From contig JACIWG010000036.1 of the NCBI GenBank assembly GCA_014361085.1, positions 1 to 13,074 on the forward strand: DNA of 13,074 bases, in the 5' to 3' direction. Shown here piece after piece: positions 1 to 7,902 of this stretch (position 1 is the stretch's first letter; each line of letters starts with the position of its first letter). Origin of the DNA: Nitrososphaeria archaeon. Its GTDB lineage: Archaea; Thermoproteota; Nitrososphaeria; JACIWG01. Below the pieces are notes generated by a model. The model was not told the origin of the DNA. It saw only the letters and a list, made by a program, of their open reading frames with translations, and did no database searches. The position numbers and the translations under genes were made by a program.

Positions 1-1
1 G

Positions 2-1390
2 AACAAGTATAGGGCTGACCATCTGCTGGACGAGAATGGTGTTAAAGTTTCTGAGGCTACAGGATTAGAGTTGCTTGAAAAGCTTTTGAACGAGAATAGG
101 GTGTCTTGCCCAGATTGTGGTTCAGTAAATTGGAAGGTGAGCTCATTTTTAACAATGTTTCAGACTAACATTGGACCATATAAAGAAAATATTGGTTTCC
201 TTAGGCCTGAAACTGCTCAGGGCATGTTTGTAGAATTTAGACAAATTTATGAAATAAATAGGGCTAGAATGCCTTTTGGTGTTGCACAGATTGGTAAAGC
301 ATATAGGAATGAAATTTCTCCTAGACAGGGATTAATAAGGTTAAGAGAATTTTCTCAAATGGAGCTAGAACTTTTTTTTGACCCACTAAATAGCAGATGC
401 CCCTATCTGGATGAAGTTAAAGATGTTATAATGAATATTCTTGACGAGGAAAAGGTGAGGAGAGGGGATAGTGTACCACATAATGTTAACGCAAGAGAGG
501 CCGTAGAGAAGGGGCTTGTGAAGGAAGAGTGGCTTGCGTTTATGATGGCCCTTTCACAGAAGTTCCTTTGCATGCTAGGAATTAGGCCAGAATTTCAGAG
601 GTTTAAAGCAAAGTTAGAAGGGGAAAGAGCCCACTATTCAGCACAAACCTTTGACCATGAAGTTTTGACTGGAAAATTTGGTTGGATTGAAGTCGCCGGA
701 CACGCTTACAGACAAGATTATGATCTAAAGTCTCATTCAATTAAGAGTAAGACTAGTATGGAGGTTGTTGAAGAACTTGGTTGTCCTATAAAGGTTAGTA
801 AAAGATTTGCTTATCTGGACCCGACAAAGGTTAAAAGGGATTTCGGTCAACTTTCAACTCAAATATTTAAAGCTGTCTCAGGTATGAAACCCTATGAGCT
901 TGCTGAACTGCTTGAAAGGTATGGGAAAATAGATGTTAGTGGTACTGTTATTGGAAAAGAATACTTCATATTCAAGGAAGTTGAGGAGACAGTTTCAACA
1001 AGAAAGTATATTCCTCATGTTATAGAGCCAAGTTTCGGTATAGAAAGGATAGTGCACGTTGTTCTAGAACACGCTTATCGTGAGAAAGAGGATAGAGTAA
1101 TCCTTTCCTTAAATGAAGAAATTGCACCCTACAAGTATGCGGTATTCCCGCTGGTTAAGAAGGATGGTTTAGATGTTAAGGCAAAAGAAATTTATTTAAT
1201 GTTAAAGCTCAAGGGATACAGTGTATTGTACGATGATGACGGTTCGATAGGTAGAAGGTATGCGAGGGCTGATGAAATAGGTGTCTGTAAGGCTATAACG
1301 GTGGACTATCAGACATTAGAAGATGATACCGTGACTGTAAGAGATAGAGACAGTTGGCTTCAAAATAGGGTAAAAATTTTTGAAATATAA
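2..1390 (+). CDS. glyS: Glycyl-tRNA synthetase, class II, archaeal/eukaryotic type (5' end outside window)
   Basis: Attaches glycine to tRNA-Gly in the cytoplasm using ATP. The reading frame is open from base 2, and the residues before the first possible start (NKYRADHLL...) are already family-conserved. The gene therefore begins outside the window; the TTG at 71 is not the true start. The 462 visible residues hold, in order: a CPDC half-knuckle; the LRPETAQGMF block; motif 2 (FGVAQIGKAYRNEISPR, with its ATP-binding Arg); motif 3 (IEPSFGIERIV); and a C-terminal anticodon-binding domain (APYKYAVFPL, then LYDDDGSIGRRYARADEIG). Archaeal enzymes of this type are roughly 550-600 residues, so about 100 N-terminal residues, including motif 1, are missing. 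The 3' end is intact (TAA) and lies 25 bp from the convergent protease gene. The symbol follows common archaeal usage (glyS or glyQS). Identity is very secure. Confidence 0.97.
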   Translation, partial: NKYRADHLLDENGVKVSEATGLELLEKLLNENRVSCPDCGSVNWKVSSFLTMFQTNIGPYKENIGFLRPETAQGMFVEFRQIYEINRARMPFGVAQIGKAYRNEISPRQGLIRLREFSQMELELFFDPLNSRCPYLDEVKDVIMNILDEEKVRRGDSVPHNVNAREAVEKGLVKEEWLAFMMALSQKFLCMLGIRPEFQRFKAKLEGERAHYSAQTFDHEVLTGKFGWIEVAGHAYRQDYDLKSHSIKSKTSMEVVEELGCPIKVSKRFAYLDPTKVKRDFGQLSTQIFKAVSGMKPYELAELLERYGKIDVSGTVIGKEYFIFKEVEETVSTRKYIPHVIEPSFGIERIVHVVLEHAYREKEDRVILSLNEEIAPYKYAVFPLVKKDGLDVKAKEIYLMLKLKGYSVLYDDDGSIGRRYARADEIGVCKAITVDYQTLEDDTVTVRDRDSWLQNRVKIFEI

Positions 1391-1397
1391 AAAATTG
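1382..1397 (-). terminator. Possible T-tract terminator of the S8 protease gene
   Basis: On the minus strand CAATTTTTTATATTTC lies about 20 bases after the protease stop codon and overlaps the last codons of the convergent glycyl-tRNA synthetase gene. The T6 run fits archaeal oligo-T termination; there is no hairpin. Confidence 0.4.
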
Positions 1398-1415
1398 AAG
1401 GAGGATAAGAGAATT

Positions 1416-4400
1416 TTAGACTTTCCTGTAAAAGTTTGTGAAATCGAAGAAAATGTAATCGTTTTCTAGTGGGCCGTAGTAGGATGCTCCAACCCTATAG
1501 TATAAGTTTGCAGCCCTCATCCAGCCTTCGACTAAGATTGTTCCAGACGCGCTTATTGGGTAAACTTCCAACTTCTCACCGTATGGGCCAAAGTCTATTG
1601 TTGACGGTGCCGGTGTTCCAGGCAAGGCTACCATCATACCTATGGTACCAATTCCCCCTCCCCTAATTGTCCTCATATATGCTCCGTATACTTCAACATA
1701 ATACTGTCTCAAGCTGCTTTCGAATGGGAACACATACTTTGATGAAACCTGTGACCAAGTGTTTAATGGTAGATACAATTTTTGTGGAAGTCTAATGCCT
1801 CCAGGAACACTTGATACAGTAAGGTTGAAGTCTTCAGACATCTTTTCTCCTCCATGAAGAACCTGATGCACTAGTATAGTGAATGTGGCGGGAGGTTTAA
1901 TCTTCGGTTTTGTTATAAACAGTGAACCGTAGACTACTGAAGTATAAACGGTTATCTTCTTTGTTGGTGCATCATCTTCTGAAGTGCAGTGCCAAATGTA
2001 TATTCCAGCGCTATTGTAGAAGGTTGGATTATATCCTACACCACTGCCAATGGAATAGCTAGCGAACTCTCCGTCGGGGCCTATCACGTAAAGTTCTAAT
2101 GTTGAATTGGCTTGTGTCCAGCTGGCCTCTATCTTTAAAAGATAGTCTTTCAAACTCTGTACACTAAATGAGTAAACCCTCCAATCTCCAGATTCAGCCC
2201 TCCATGTCCAGTCAATAGCTCCTCTTACTGCCCCCAAATCGTATAGCTTTCTTTCGTCAGATGATTTTGTTGTCAACTGGCCTAGTTTGCCCACTACCAT
2301 GTAAGAGTATGGGATATACTTTGTTATTGTTCCATCAGAAGTTTTGAAATCGAATGCTATCAGCCCCTCAACAACTCCTGAAATGGCATTCGATGGTACA
2401 ACAAGTTTTCCTGAAATTTTTGCTGAAGCCCCTGGTCCAATAGAATATGATGTAGTGGTAAATGTTATAGATGAATCTTTTGCCCTAGAATATTTTAGTA
2501 TATTAAGTTCAAAAGGTATCGAGAAGCTTGGTCCATAATATCTTGTATGATATACTCTTACAACAATCTTAGAGTCTGGTGAATGGAGCCTGTTTTGTAT
2601 GTTTCCGACTGTAGCCTCCTCTGTTGTTCCATGAGCGTATGCAGCATTTATCACAATCAACTCATTATATTCGATATTCTCGTTTTTGTTTGAATCAATC
2701 CATTCGAACACGAAAAGTGAAAGCCTATTATCACGTACGTAATCTAAGTTGTAGTCAAAGTATTTGAAGTTAAAGTTTAATGTGAATCTAGTTAAGTCTA
2801 TGTTAGAAAACTCGCTTTGGTCAAAAACATACCATACTGGCCCCCCTCCTGCCGGTGTTGAGTCAGTGAACTTCTCAGACTTAACTAGATTGTATGTTAT
2901 TCCTCTAAGGTTTGATAATGTTCCAGTTTTACTATTCAAGTTTGTGACCTTGAAACTGAATGTCTTAGACGATCCTGGCCTTAGGTAGCCTAAGAACATG
3001 CTTGTTGTCTCCATTGGAATAAAGCTTGGAACATTGTATGGTAGAAGTATAGGCTCTCCTGAGAACCATTCACTAACAGATTCAGGTATATTGTACGAGA
3101 ACTGTCCTATCCAAGCATCATTTAACTTACTCTGCAAAACACTGCCCGTTTCTGTTGAAGAAACCTTTACTGTAACTGGGCCTGGAGTGTTGAGATTAGA
3201 TAATCTTTTAGTTGCGGCAACAGCGGAGTAGGAGTCAACCCTTCCAGCACCTTGAACAAGACCATTATATGAAATATCCTTTGCCGTGCTCATAAGCAAA
3301 GTTTTTGCTTGTGATGGGGTAAGCATTTTATTTGATGCTTCAAGCATTAGAGCCAATGTCCCAGCTGTCAATGGTGTTGCAAGGCTCGTACCACTAAATA
3401 TATCATACCCTCCAACAGCCATTGGAGCAATATCCCAGCATCCTAAACCTACGTTTACAACGTCAGGCTTTATTTCACCCAATGGAGAAGGCCCTCTAGC
3501 ACTCCATGATATAACATCGTCCACAGAAGCTTCCGCACTATATCCAGCGAAACTGTAAAAGTGTGTTGCTGTAGAAGCGCCTACTGTTATTGCAAAGGAT
3601 GCTGCACCAGGTGCTGTTACAGTACCGTAACCAAATCCACCATTTCCAGCAGCCTGTACAACTATTATTCCTGGAAAACTTGGGTCAAGAAAACCTGGGA
3701 CTGAAAGCCCGTTTATCAGCATACTCTCAATATCATATCCGAAGGCATAGTAGTCATACCATTGATATGATACACCCCAGCTGTTGCTTATTATGTCAGC
3801 TCTTTTAGAGCCAGAATAAACCATTCTTATGCCATCTTCAGAAACCTGTTCATCGAATCCTGCAGCCCAAAGCATGCTAAGCTCAGTGTTACCATACCAT
3901 AATGCCTTTATTCCCACAATCTTAGCCTTGGGCGCGATGCCTGGGAGTGTTTTGAACCCGTACCCTGGAACATAGTACAATTCTTTGCCTCTTGAAGCTA
4001 TACTACCTGCACAACTTGTACCATGGCCGTAGAAGTCGTAAAAGATAGAAAGATAGCTTCCACTCAAATCCCAGCCTCTCATAAAGTCACCTGGATAGGT
4101 GAAATAGAATCCTATATCGTAAAAGAATCCTCCTAAAACGCCGGCATAATATCCTGTATTATCTAAGTCTTCAGCAACCCTGTCTCCATCATAGTATACA
4201 GGTTTATCGTCTGTAAAGTCTGCATTCATGTTAAAGTCTATATATGCTACAGTATAATTTCCTGGAGAAGTTGGGTCTACAAGTAGTACTCCAAAATTGT
4301 ATACATAGTCGTCAGGAAAATATAGGTCTGTGATACAGAATCGGTACACTCCACTAGCTGATGGAATAGAGCCCACGTAATAGTCTTTTGTGACCAGTAC

Positions 4401-5129
4401 CATATTAAGCCAGGGTTCAACTATTTCAGCATATGTGCCATTTGTATTTATCCAGCCTGTAGCATTTTTTACAAATCCTTGCATAAGCATCACATGGCTT
4501 TCGTCCGCATCTAGCACTAGAGGCTCCCTAAATCCTCCTGGTAAAGTAATATATTCTAATGCATTTCTAAGGTCTGGATGAGCATACTCTACACCAGTGT
4601 CTATGACAGCAACTCTGACTCCCTCACCCTCTAATCCAAAGGTGCTGTTTACTTGATTAACTCCAGTAAATTCTCTTACAATAAACATGTCAGGTAATGC
4701 TTCTGAAGAAAACTCTTCCTTGGTGTATGAGGCTACTTCGAGCTCGGGTACCTTGTTTAAGGCAATAATCTTTAGCCCCTTTATATTTTTTAGTAATTCC
4801 ACATTATCTTTATGTATGAGAAATTTTGCTGAATATCCGTCCCTTACTTTTACAATATTTGTGGTCGCCTTGGCAATCGATTTAACTTGGTTTACAGCAT
4901 CCAGTGAACCTACTGCTGTGCCCATAACATATTCTTGGAACTTTAAATGTGTTGCCAGCTTTTCGTTTCCAACTATTTTTGGTCTATCAAATTTTATGTA
5001 CTCTCCTAAAAGTGTACTGTTCACTTGTGCATTGGCATAGAATATGGTCGAAGGTGTGATGATTACTAGAATTAGAAGAATGGCCATAAAGTTTGCTTTT
5101 ATTCTACTTAAAGCCACACGTCTACTCAT
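1416..5129 (-). CDS. Large secreted subtilisin-family (S8) serine protease, pyrolysin/TPPII-like
   Basis: Predicted extracellular endopeptidase of 1237 residues. Residues 1-34 form a Sec signal peptide: basic start, hydrophobic run AILLILVII, and an ANA site before Q35. Residues about 35-150 resemble an inhibitor-type propeptide. The S8 catalytic residues are visible: D177 in VAVIDTGVEYAHPDL, H369 in YGHGTSCAG, oxyanion N496 in QAAGNGG, and nucleophile S582 in FSGTSLATP. About 190 residues separate Asp and His, far more than in subtilisin and like the inserts of pyrolysin and tripeptidyl-peptidase II. The insert carries a DFNMNADFTDD calcium-type loop (from D298). After the catalytic domain come beta-rich Fn3-like segments, a second EF-hand-like loop at 812-823 (DSNKNENIEYNE), and a pre-peptidase C-terminal-like domain around 970-1090. 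No C-terminal membrane anchor or lipobox is seen, so it is probably released or held by other means. An upstream in-frame GTG at 5144 would add five residues. I prefer the ATG at 5129 because the TATA-like box at 5151-5158 predicts transcription starting right there. Confidence 0.95.
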   Translation of the reverse strand: MSRRVALSRIKANFMAILLILVIITPSTIFYANAQVNSTLLGEYIKFDRPKIVGNEKLATHLKFQEYVMGTAVGSLDAVNQVKSIAKATTNIVKVRDGYSAKFLIHKDNVELLKNIKGLKIIALNKVPELEVASYTKEEFSSEALPDMFIVREFTGVNQVNSTFGLEGEGVRVAVIDTGVEYAHPDLRNALEYITLPGGFREPLVLDADESHVMLMQGFVKNATGWINTNGTYAEIVEPWLNMVLVTKDYYVGSIPSASGVYRFCITDLYFPDDYVYNFGVLLVDPTSPGNYTVAYIDFNMNADFTDDKPVYYDGDRVAEDLDNTGYYAGVLGGFFYDIGFYFTYPGDFMRGWDLSGSYLSIFYDFYGHGTSCAGSIASRGKELYYVPGYGFKTLPGIAPKAKIVGIKALWYGNTELSMLWAAGFDEQVSEDGIRMVYSGSKRADIISNSWGVSYQWYDYYAFGYDIESMLINGLSVPGFLDPSFPGIIVVQAAGNGGFGYGTVTAPGAASFAITVGASTATHFYSFAGYSAEASVDDVISWSARGPSPLGEIKPDVVNVGLGCWDIAPMAVGGYDIFSGTSLATPLTAGTLALMLEASNKMLTPSQAKTLLMSTAKDISYNGLVQGAGRVDSYSAVAATKRLSNLNTPGPVTVKVSSTETGSVLQSKLNDAWIGQFSYNIPESVSEWFSGEPILLPYNVPSFIPMETTSMFLGYLRPGSSKTFSFKVTNLNSKTGTLSNLRGITYNLVKSEKFTDSTPAGGGPVWYVFDQSEFSNIDLTRFTLNFNFKYFDYNLDYVRDNRLSLFVFEWIDSNKNENIEYNELIVINAAYAHGTTEEATVGNIQNRLHSPDSKIVVRVYHTRYYGPSFSIPFELNILKYSRAKDSSITFTTTSYSIGPGASAKISGKLVVPSNAISGVVEGLIAFDFKTSDGTITKYIPYSYMVVGKLGQLTTKSSDERKLYDLGAVRGAIDWTWRAESGDWRVYSFSVQSLKDYLLKIEASWTQANSTLELYVIGPDGEFASYSIGSGVGYNPTFYNSAGIYIWHCTSEDDAPTKKITVYTSVVYGSLFITKPKIKPPATFTILVHQVLHGGEKMSEDFNLTVSSVPGGIRLPQKLYLPLNTWSQVSSKYVFPFESSLRQYYVEVYGAYMRTIRGGGIGTIGMMVALPGTPAPSTIDFGPYGEKLEVYPISASGTILVEGWMRAANLYYRVGASYYGPLENDYIFFDFTNFYRKV

Positions 5130-5150
5130 ACATTTTAGGTCCACCCTGCT

Positions 5151-5158
5151 AATTTAAA
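5151..5158 (-). promoter_or_regulatory. TATA-like box of the S8 protease gene
   Basis: On the minus strand this reads TTTAAATT inside an A/T block. Its centre is about 26 bp upstream of the ATG at 5129, the spacing expected for an archaeal TATA box driving a leaderless transcript. It would exclude the alternative GTG at 5144, which would lie upstream of the RNA start. A GGGTGG just upstream of the ATG could instead be a weak ribosome site if transcription began earlier. The surrounding DNA is so A/T-rich that chance matches are likely. Confidence 0.45.
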
Positions 5159-5192
5159 AAATTTTCTGTAAAGCTGTCGGAAAGACAATCAA

Positions 5193-5210
5193 ATTTTTAT
5201 TAAAAAATGC
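5193..5210 (-). terminator. Possible U-tract terminator of the MFS gene
   Basis: Read on the minus strand, GCATTTTTTAATAAAAAT begins about 40 bases after the MFS stop codon and lies upstream of the protease TATA box. Archaeal termination commonly uses oligo-T tracts without a strong hairpin, and no good hairpin is seen here. The call rests on the T6 run and its position only. Confidence 0.35.
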
Positions 5211-5247
5211 AATAAATATGCTATAAATTAATATTATTAAATTTTAT

Positions 5248-6681
5248 TTAAAAGGTAATCTTTTTCTTCAATTCTAAGCCGGAAAGTGAAACTAGTGTTC
5301 CCACTAGACAAATTGCCGAAGATATGAGGAAAGAAGATTTTATTCCCATTACTAAAGGTAATGGTTGTGCCATAGATATTTCTACAGGTCCAACAAAAAG
5401 GGTTAGTATTAAAGTTGAAATTATTGTACTTAATATCATGCCCATTTGTCGCATTGTAGAAAGAGTTGCATTTGCAGCCCCAAAGTATTTGCTTTCAACA
5501 GAACTCATTAATGCGTTTGTGTTTGGGGTACTAAACAATGCGTAGCCTAAACCTATTATAGTCAGTGTAAACAGAATAATTTCTAAACCAATATTCTGGT
5601 CCAAGAATGTTAGAAAAAATATTCCAACTGTATTTATTCCTATTCCTATTGAAGCCCAAAGTCTTGGATGCCTTTTGTCTGAAAGTTTTCCTGCTAAAGG
5701 TGAAAAAATTGTCTGAACTAATGGTTGTGTAACAAGTATTAGTCCAGTGTTCTCTGGAGTCAATCTTCTAACTAGCTGAAGGTAAATGCTAAGAAGTAGG
5801 GAAATCATGTAAGTTGCACTATAATTCATTAGTGCAGTAAAATTGGAGCAAGTAAAAGCTCTATTATACTTAAATATCCTGACATCAAGCAGCGGCTCAA
5901 TAGTCTTTAACTGCCAAAAAATAAATATGATAAACAAAACCGCTCCAAAAGCAAATAAAGTTATAGGATTCACTAGTTCACTTGAAAATGAAGAAGATAT
6001 GTTAGAATAGGTTGCACTGAAGACTATTGTTGTTAAGGCAGATGCATATAGGATTGTTCCAATATAATCAAATTTACCCTTTTGAACTCCAATTTCATCA
6101 TTATCATCAACTTTGAATAGTGTTATCGAAAGAGATAACGTTCCTAGAACCATGACAGACAAGAATATACTTCTCCATCCAAAATTTTGTGTCAGAAAAC
6201 CTCCAACATATGGTCCGACTGTTTGTCCAGCATAAACTGCTGCCGTATTTATTCCAATTACTACACCGTGAACGTTTTTTGAAAAGATTGAAGTAATTAT
6301 TGGTACACTAGTGCTAACAAACATTGCTGCTGCAGCTCCCTGGATAAGACGTATAACATAAAATAGTTCCTTTGATGTTACAAAATAGGTTGTAAGAGAA
6401 GAAAATGTGAACAAGGTTAATCCTATAAGGAAAACAATTCTCTTTCCCCTTAAATCAGCAAGTCTGCCAGATGGTAGAAGGAATATAACTGAAGAAAGTA
6501 GATAAGAATTCTGTATCCAACCAAGCTCTGTCGGTGAAAGCCCAAATTCCACTCCTATTGATGGAAGTGCTACGTTTAATGCTGATATTGTGTATGCAAC
6601 CAGAAATGATGCTAGTGATGTAGCAACAAGTGCAATCCTTTCTTCAAACATTTTACTTTCACTATATGTATTTGAATGCAT
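5248..6681 (-). CDS. MFS transporter, DHA2 (EmrB/QacA-like, 14-helix) drug:H+ antiporter family
   Basis: A 477-residue inner-membrane exporter-type protein. The length and the regular hydrophobic segments fit the 14-helix DHA2 subfamily better than the 12-helix one. Motif A is clear in loop 2-3 (GRLADLRGKR, residues 72-81). The fourth-helix RLIQGAAAAM segment (111-120) carries the conserved Arg. The antiporter motif C is present in helix 5 (AVYAGQTVGPYVGG, about 148-161). The TM1 signature ends NVALPSIG (36-43), but the acidic residue usual in the LDxTIVNVALP form is Thr31 here, so proton coupling or substrate choice may differ from QacA. The substrate cannot be told from sequence. The ATG at 6681 is favoured over the internal Met at residue 11 because a TATATAAA box sits exactly 27 bp upstream. 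It is divergent from the TPR-like gene, and no regulator gene adjoins it. Confidence 0.92.
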   Translation of the reverse strand: MHSNTYSESKMFEERIALVATSLASFLVAYTISALNVALPSIGVEFGLSPTELGWIQNSYLLSSVIFLLPSGRLADLRGKRIVFLIGLTLFTFSSLTTYFVTSKELFYVIRLIQGAAAAMFVSTSVPIITSIFSKNVHGVVIGINTAAVYAGQTVGPYVGGFLTQNFGWRSIFLSVMVLGTLSLSITLFKVDDNDEIGVQKGKFDYIGTILYASALTTIVFSATYSNISSSFSSELVNPITLFAFGAVLFIIFIFWQLKTIEPLLDVRIFKYNRAFTCSNFTALMNYSATYMISLLLSIYLQLVRRLTPENTGLILVTQPLVQTIFSPLAGKLSDKRHPRLWASIGIGINTVGIFFLTFLDQNIGLEIILFTLTIIGLGYALFSTPNTNALMSSVESKYFGAANATLSTMRQMGMILSTIISTLILTLFVGPVEISMAQPLPLVMGIKSSFLISSAICLVGTLVSLSGLELKKKITF

Positions 6682-6704
6682 TAGCCTTCTGGTTTAAAAA
6701 ATTG

Positions 6705-6712
6705 TTTATATA
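6705..6712 (-). promoter_or_regulatory. TATA box of the MFS transporter gene
   Basis: TATATAAA on the minus strand, centred 27 bp upstream of the ATG at 6681. This is a good match to the archaeal TATA consensus and implies a leaderless or nearly leaderless mRNA. It lies in the 86-bp divergent gap shared with the TPR-like gene. Confidence 0.6.
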
Positions 6713-6767
6713 AAGCATTTTTAAATTTTTTTAGGAAAAGTTTTTATTTTAATTTAATAAAATTCGG

Positions 6768-7127
6768 GTGAGCATCTTGTCACTCTCCGAAATAGTAAGT
6801 CTCATTAATCGCGGTGAGTATGGGGCTGCAATAAATATTATGGAGAAGATTATAAAAGATAAGACTAGACCAGTTAAGGAACGTTTAGACTACTGTGTTT
6901 GGATAGCTGAATGCTATAAAAAATTAAACGACTTAAAAAGTGGTGGTGACTGGTACCTTGAAGCTGTAAAAATTGTACTATCACAAGATATTGATGTAAA
7001 ATTAAAGGCAAAGCAAGCTTTACCATATTGTGAAAAAGCTCTTGAAAACTTTAGGGAAGGTGGTGACCCATTAGACGTCATGGAAGCAGTTAAACTAAAA
7101 CAGAAGTTGCAAGAGCTTTCAAAGTGA
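6768..7127 (+). CDS. Small TPR-like helical protein, function unknown
   Basis: A 119-residue soluble, almost entirely alpha-helical protein that I do not recognise as a named family. Two helix pairs have tetratricopeptide-like spacing of small and aromatic residues: about residues 10-30 (LINRGEYGAAINIMEKII) and 41-70 (DYCVWIAECYKKL...WYLEAVKIV). A third helix pair follows (ALPYCEKALENF). Such folds usually scaffold protein-protein contacts. There is no signal peptide, membrane segment or catalytic motif. The start is ambiguous. GTG at 6768 lies at the expected distance from a T-rich TATA-like stretch (6741-6750). TTG at 6777 would give a protein three residues shorter and has GGTGA (6767-6771) five bases before it as a ribosome site. 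Its 3' end lies 10 bp from the end of the convergent vapC. Confidence 0.75.
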   Translation: MSILSLSEIVSLINRGEYGAAINIMEKIIKDKTRPVKERLDYCVWIAECYKKLNDLKSGGDWYLEAVKIVLSQDIDVKLKAKQALPYCEKALENFREGGDPLDVMEAVKLKQKLQELSK

Positions 7128-7137
7128 CGGTAGAGTG

Positions 7138-7596
7138 CTAAAACTGTTCCATAACCATATTATAAGCCTCTTTTTCTGTTAAAACTTTTATTTCACTCAT
7201 TTTTCGAAAATCTTTATCATCACTAACAACTATTGCATCTTCTACGTAAGCGCATGCTGCAATTAATGCATCCGATATAGGTATACCATATTTTCCCTTA
7301 AACTCACCAGCTTTTAAAGCAACTTCCTCGTTTACTGCATACTTTTTTAAATATAATGCATATTTCAATTGCTCCGTTCTTCTTTTGGCTAAATCAAGCC
7401 TTCCCTCTCTCAAATATTTGTAATATACTTCTGTTAAAGTAATAGTACATATTCCTGTCACAATTTTTCCAGATTCAGCAAGTGAAAGAATTTCCTTAAC
7501 CTCTTTCCACCCTTCTTCGCCAGCAAACAATTTGATTATAGGTTTTGTATCGAGAACTATTTTACTATTACTTAAATCTTCTTTCAAAATCCTCAT
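7138..7596 (-). CDS. vapC: PIN-domain ribonuclease toxin, VapC family
   Basis: A 152-residue PIN-fold protein, predicted to be a Mg2+/Mn2+-dependent RNase and the toxin of a type II toxin-antitoxin pair. The four acidic residues of the PIN active site can be placed: D16 in IVLDTKPIIKLF, E55 in TLTEVYYK, D109 in PISDALIAAC and D127 in VVSDDKDF. All are intact, so the enzyme should be active. Its ATG at 7596 lies inside the 3' end of the antitoxin gene, a 29-bp overlap in a different frame. This indicates co-transcription and translational coupling. A TTG at 7587 is a possible later start. The RNA target (tRNA, rRNA or mRNA) cannot be read from the sequence. Confidence 0.88.
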   Translation of the reverse strand: MRILKEDLSNSKIVLDTKPIIKLFAGEEGWKEVKEILSLAESGKIVTGICTITLTEVYYKYLREGRLDLAKRRTEQLKYALYLKKYAVNEEVALKAGEFKGKYGIPISDALIAACAYVEDAIVVSDDKDFRKMSEIKVLTEKEAYNMVMEQF

Positions 7597-7831
7597 CCCA
7601 TTCTTTTCTAGACTCCTCTATTTCCTCAGAAGGTTTTTCTTTTTCAAAAATTTTTTTGTCTATACATGCTAACTCCGAAAGCTTGGTTACGGGTATGATC
7701 CTAAGTGTGTTCCCCTCTTGGACAACAATAAGATTTGTCCCCTTAACTATATTTAATGTTCTTCTCATTTTCGAGGGAATAGTTATCTGTCCCTTTGATG
7801 TTACAGTAACCTTCTCCAAAAAATAATTCAC
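7568..7831 (-). CDS. vapB: SpoVT/AbrB-type antitoxin, VapB family
   Basis: An 87-residue DNA-binding antitoxin, first gene of the vapBC unit. Residues 8-46 form the swapped-hairpin AbrB domain (VTVTSKGQITIPSKMRRTL, then GTNLIVVQEGNTLRIIPV). The acidic and basic C-terminal tail (about 55-87, rich in Glu and Lys) is the expected flexible toxin-binding part. Such antitoxins dimerise on their own promoter and repress it together with the toxin. The start is GTG at 7831; a TATA-like box centred 27 bp upstream predicts a leaderless transcript beginning there. A TTG at 7819 would still keep the whole DNA-binding domain. The gene overlaps vapC by 29 bp. Confidence 0.88.
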   Translation of the reverse strand: MNYFLEKVTVTSKGQITIPSKMRRTLNIVKGTNLIVVQEGNTLRIIPVTKLSELACIDKKIFEKEKPSEEIEESRKEWDEDFERRFK

Positions 7832-7854
7832 CTTACCTTAACATTTTTTCTTAC

Positions 7855-7862
7855 ATTTATAA
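7855..7862 (-). promoter_or_regulatory. TATA box of the vapBC operon
   Basis: TTATAAAT on the minus strand, centred 27 bp upstream of the vapB GTG at 7831. This fits a leaderless mRNA and supports GTG as the start. VapB/VapC autoregulation would be expected around here, but I could not identify a convincing operator palindrome in the 71-bp gap. Confidence 0.55.
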
Positions 7863-7902
7863 GTTTATCGGAATTTTTAAATGCTTTGGTAGAGGAAAAA
7901 GC

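Noticed and set aside
71..1390. TTG at 71 as the start of glycyl-tRNA synthetase
   Set aside because: The frame is open to the window edge, and the 23 residues before it (including KYRADHLL) are family-conserved, so the gene starts outside.
1395..1410. GAAGGAGGATAAG on the plus strand as a ribosome site for a small gene
   Set aside because: No start codon with a usable frame follows; the DNA after it is the antisense of the protease 3' end.
3590..3808. Plus-strand open frames inside the protease gene
   Set aside because: They lie opposite the long conserved S8 frame and show no recognisable protein family or promoter; they are by-products of its composition.
5170..5190. Possible hairpin TGTCGGAAAGACA between the MFS and protease genes
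   Set aside because: The stem is only four base pairs; too weak to call a terminator or operator.
5145..5247. tRNA, small RNA, repeat or mobile-element signals in the intergenic gaps
   Set aside because: All gaps are about 110 bp or shorter, A/T-rich and accounted for by promoters and T-tracts; no tRNA-like arms, direct repeats or inverted terminal repeats were seen.
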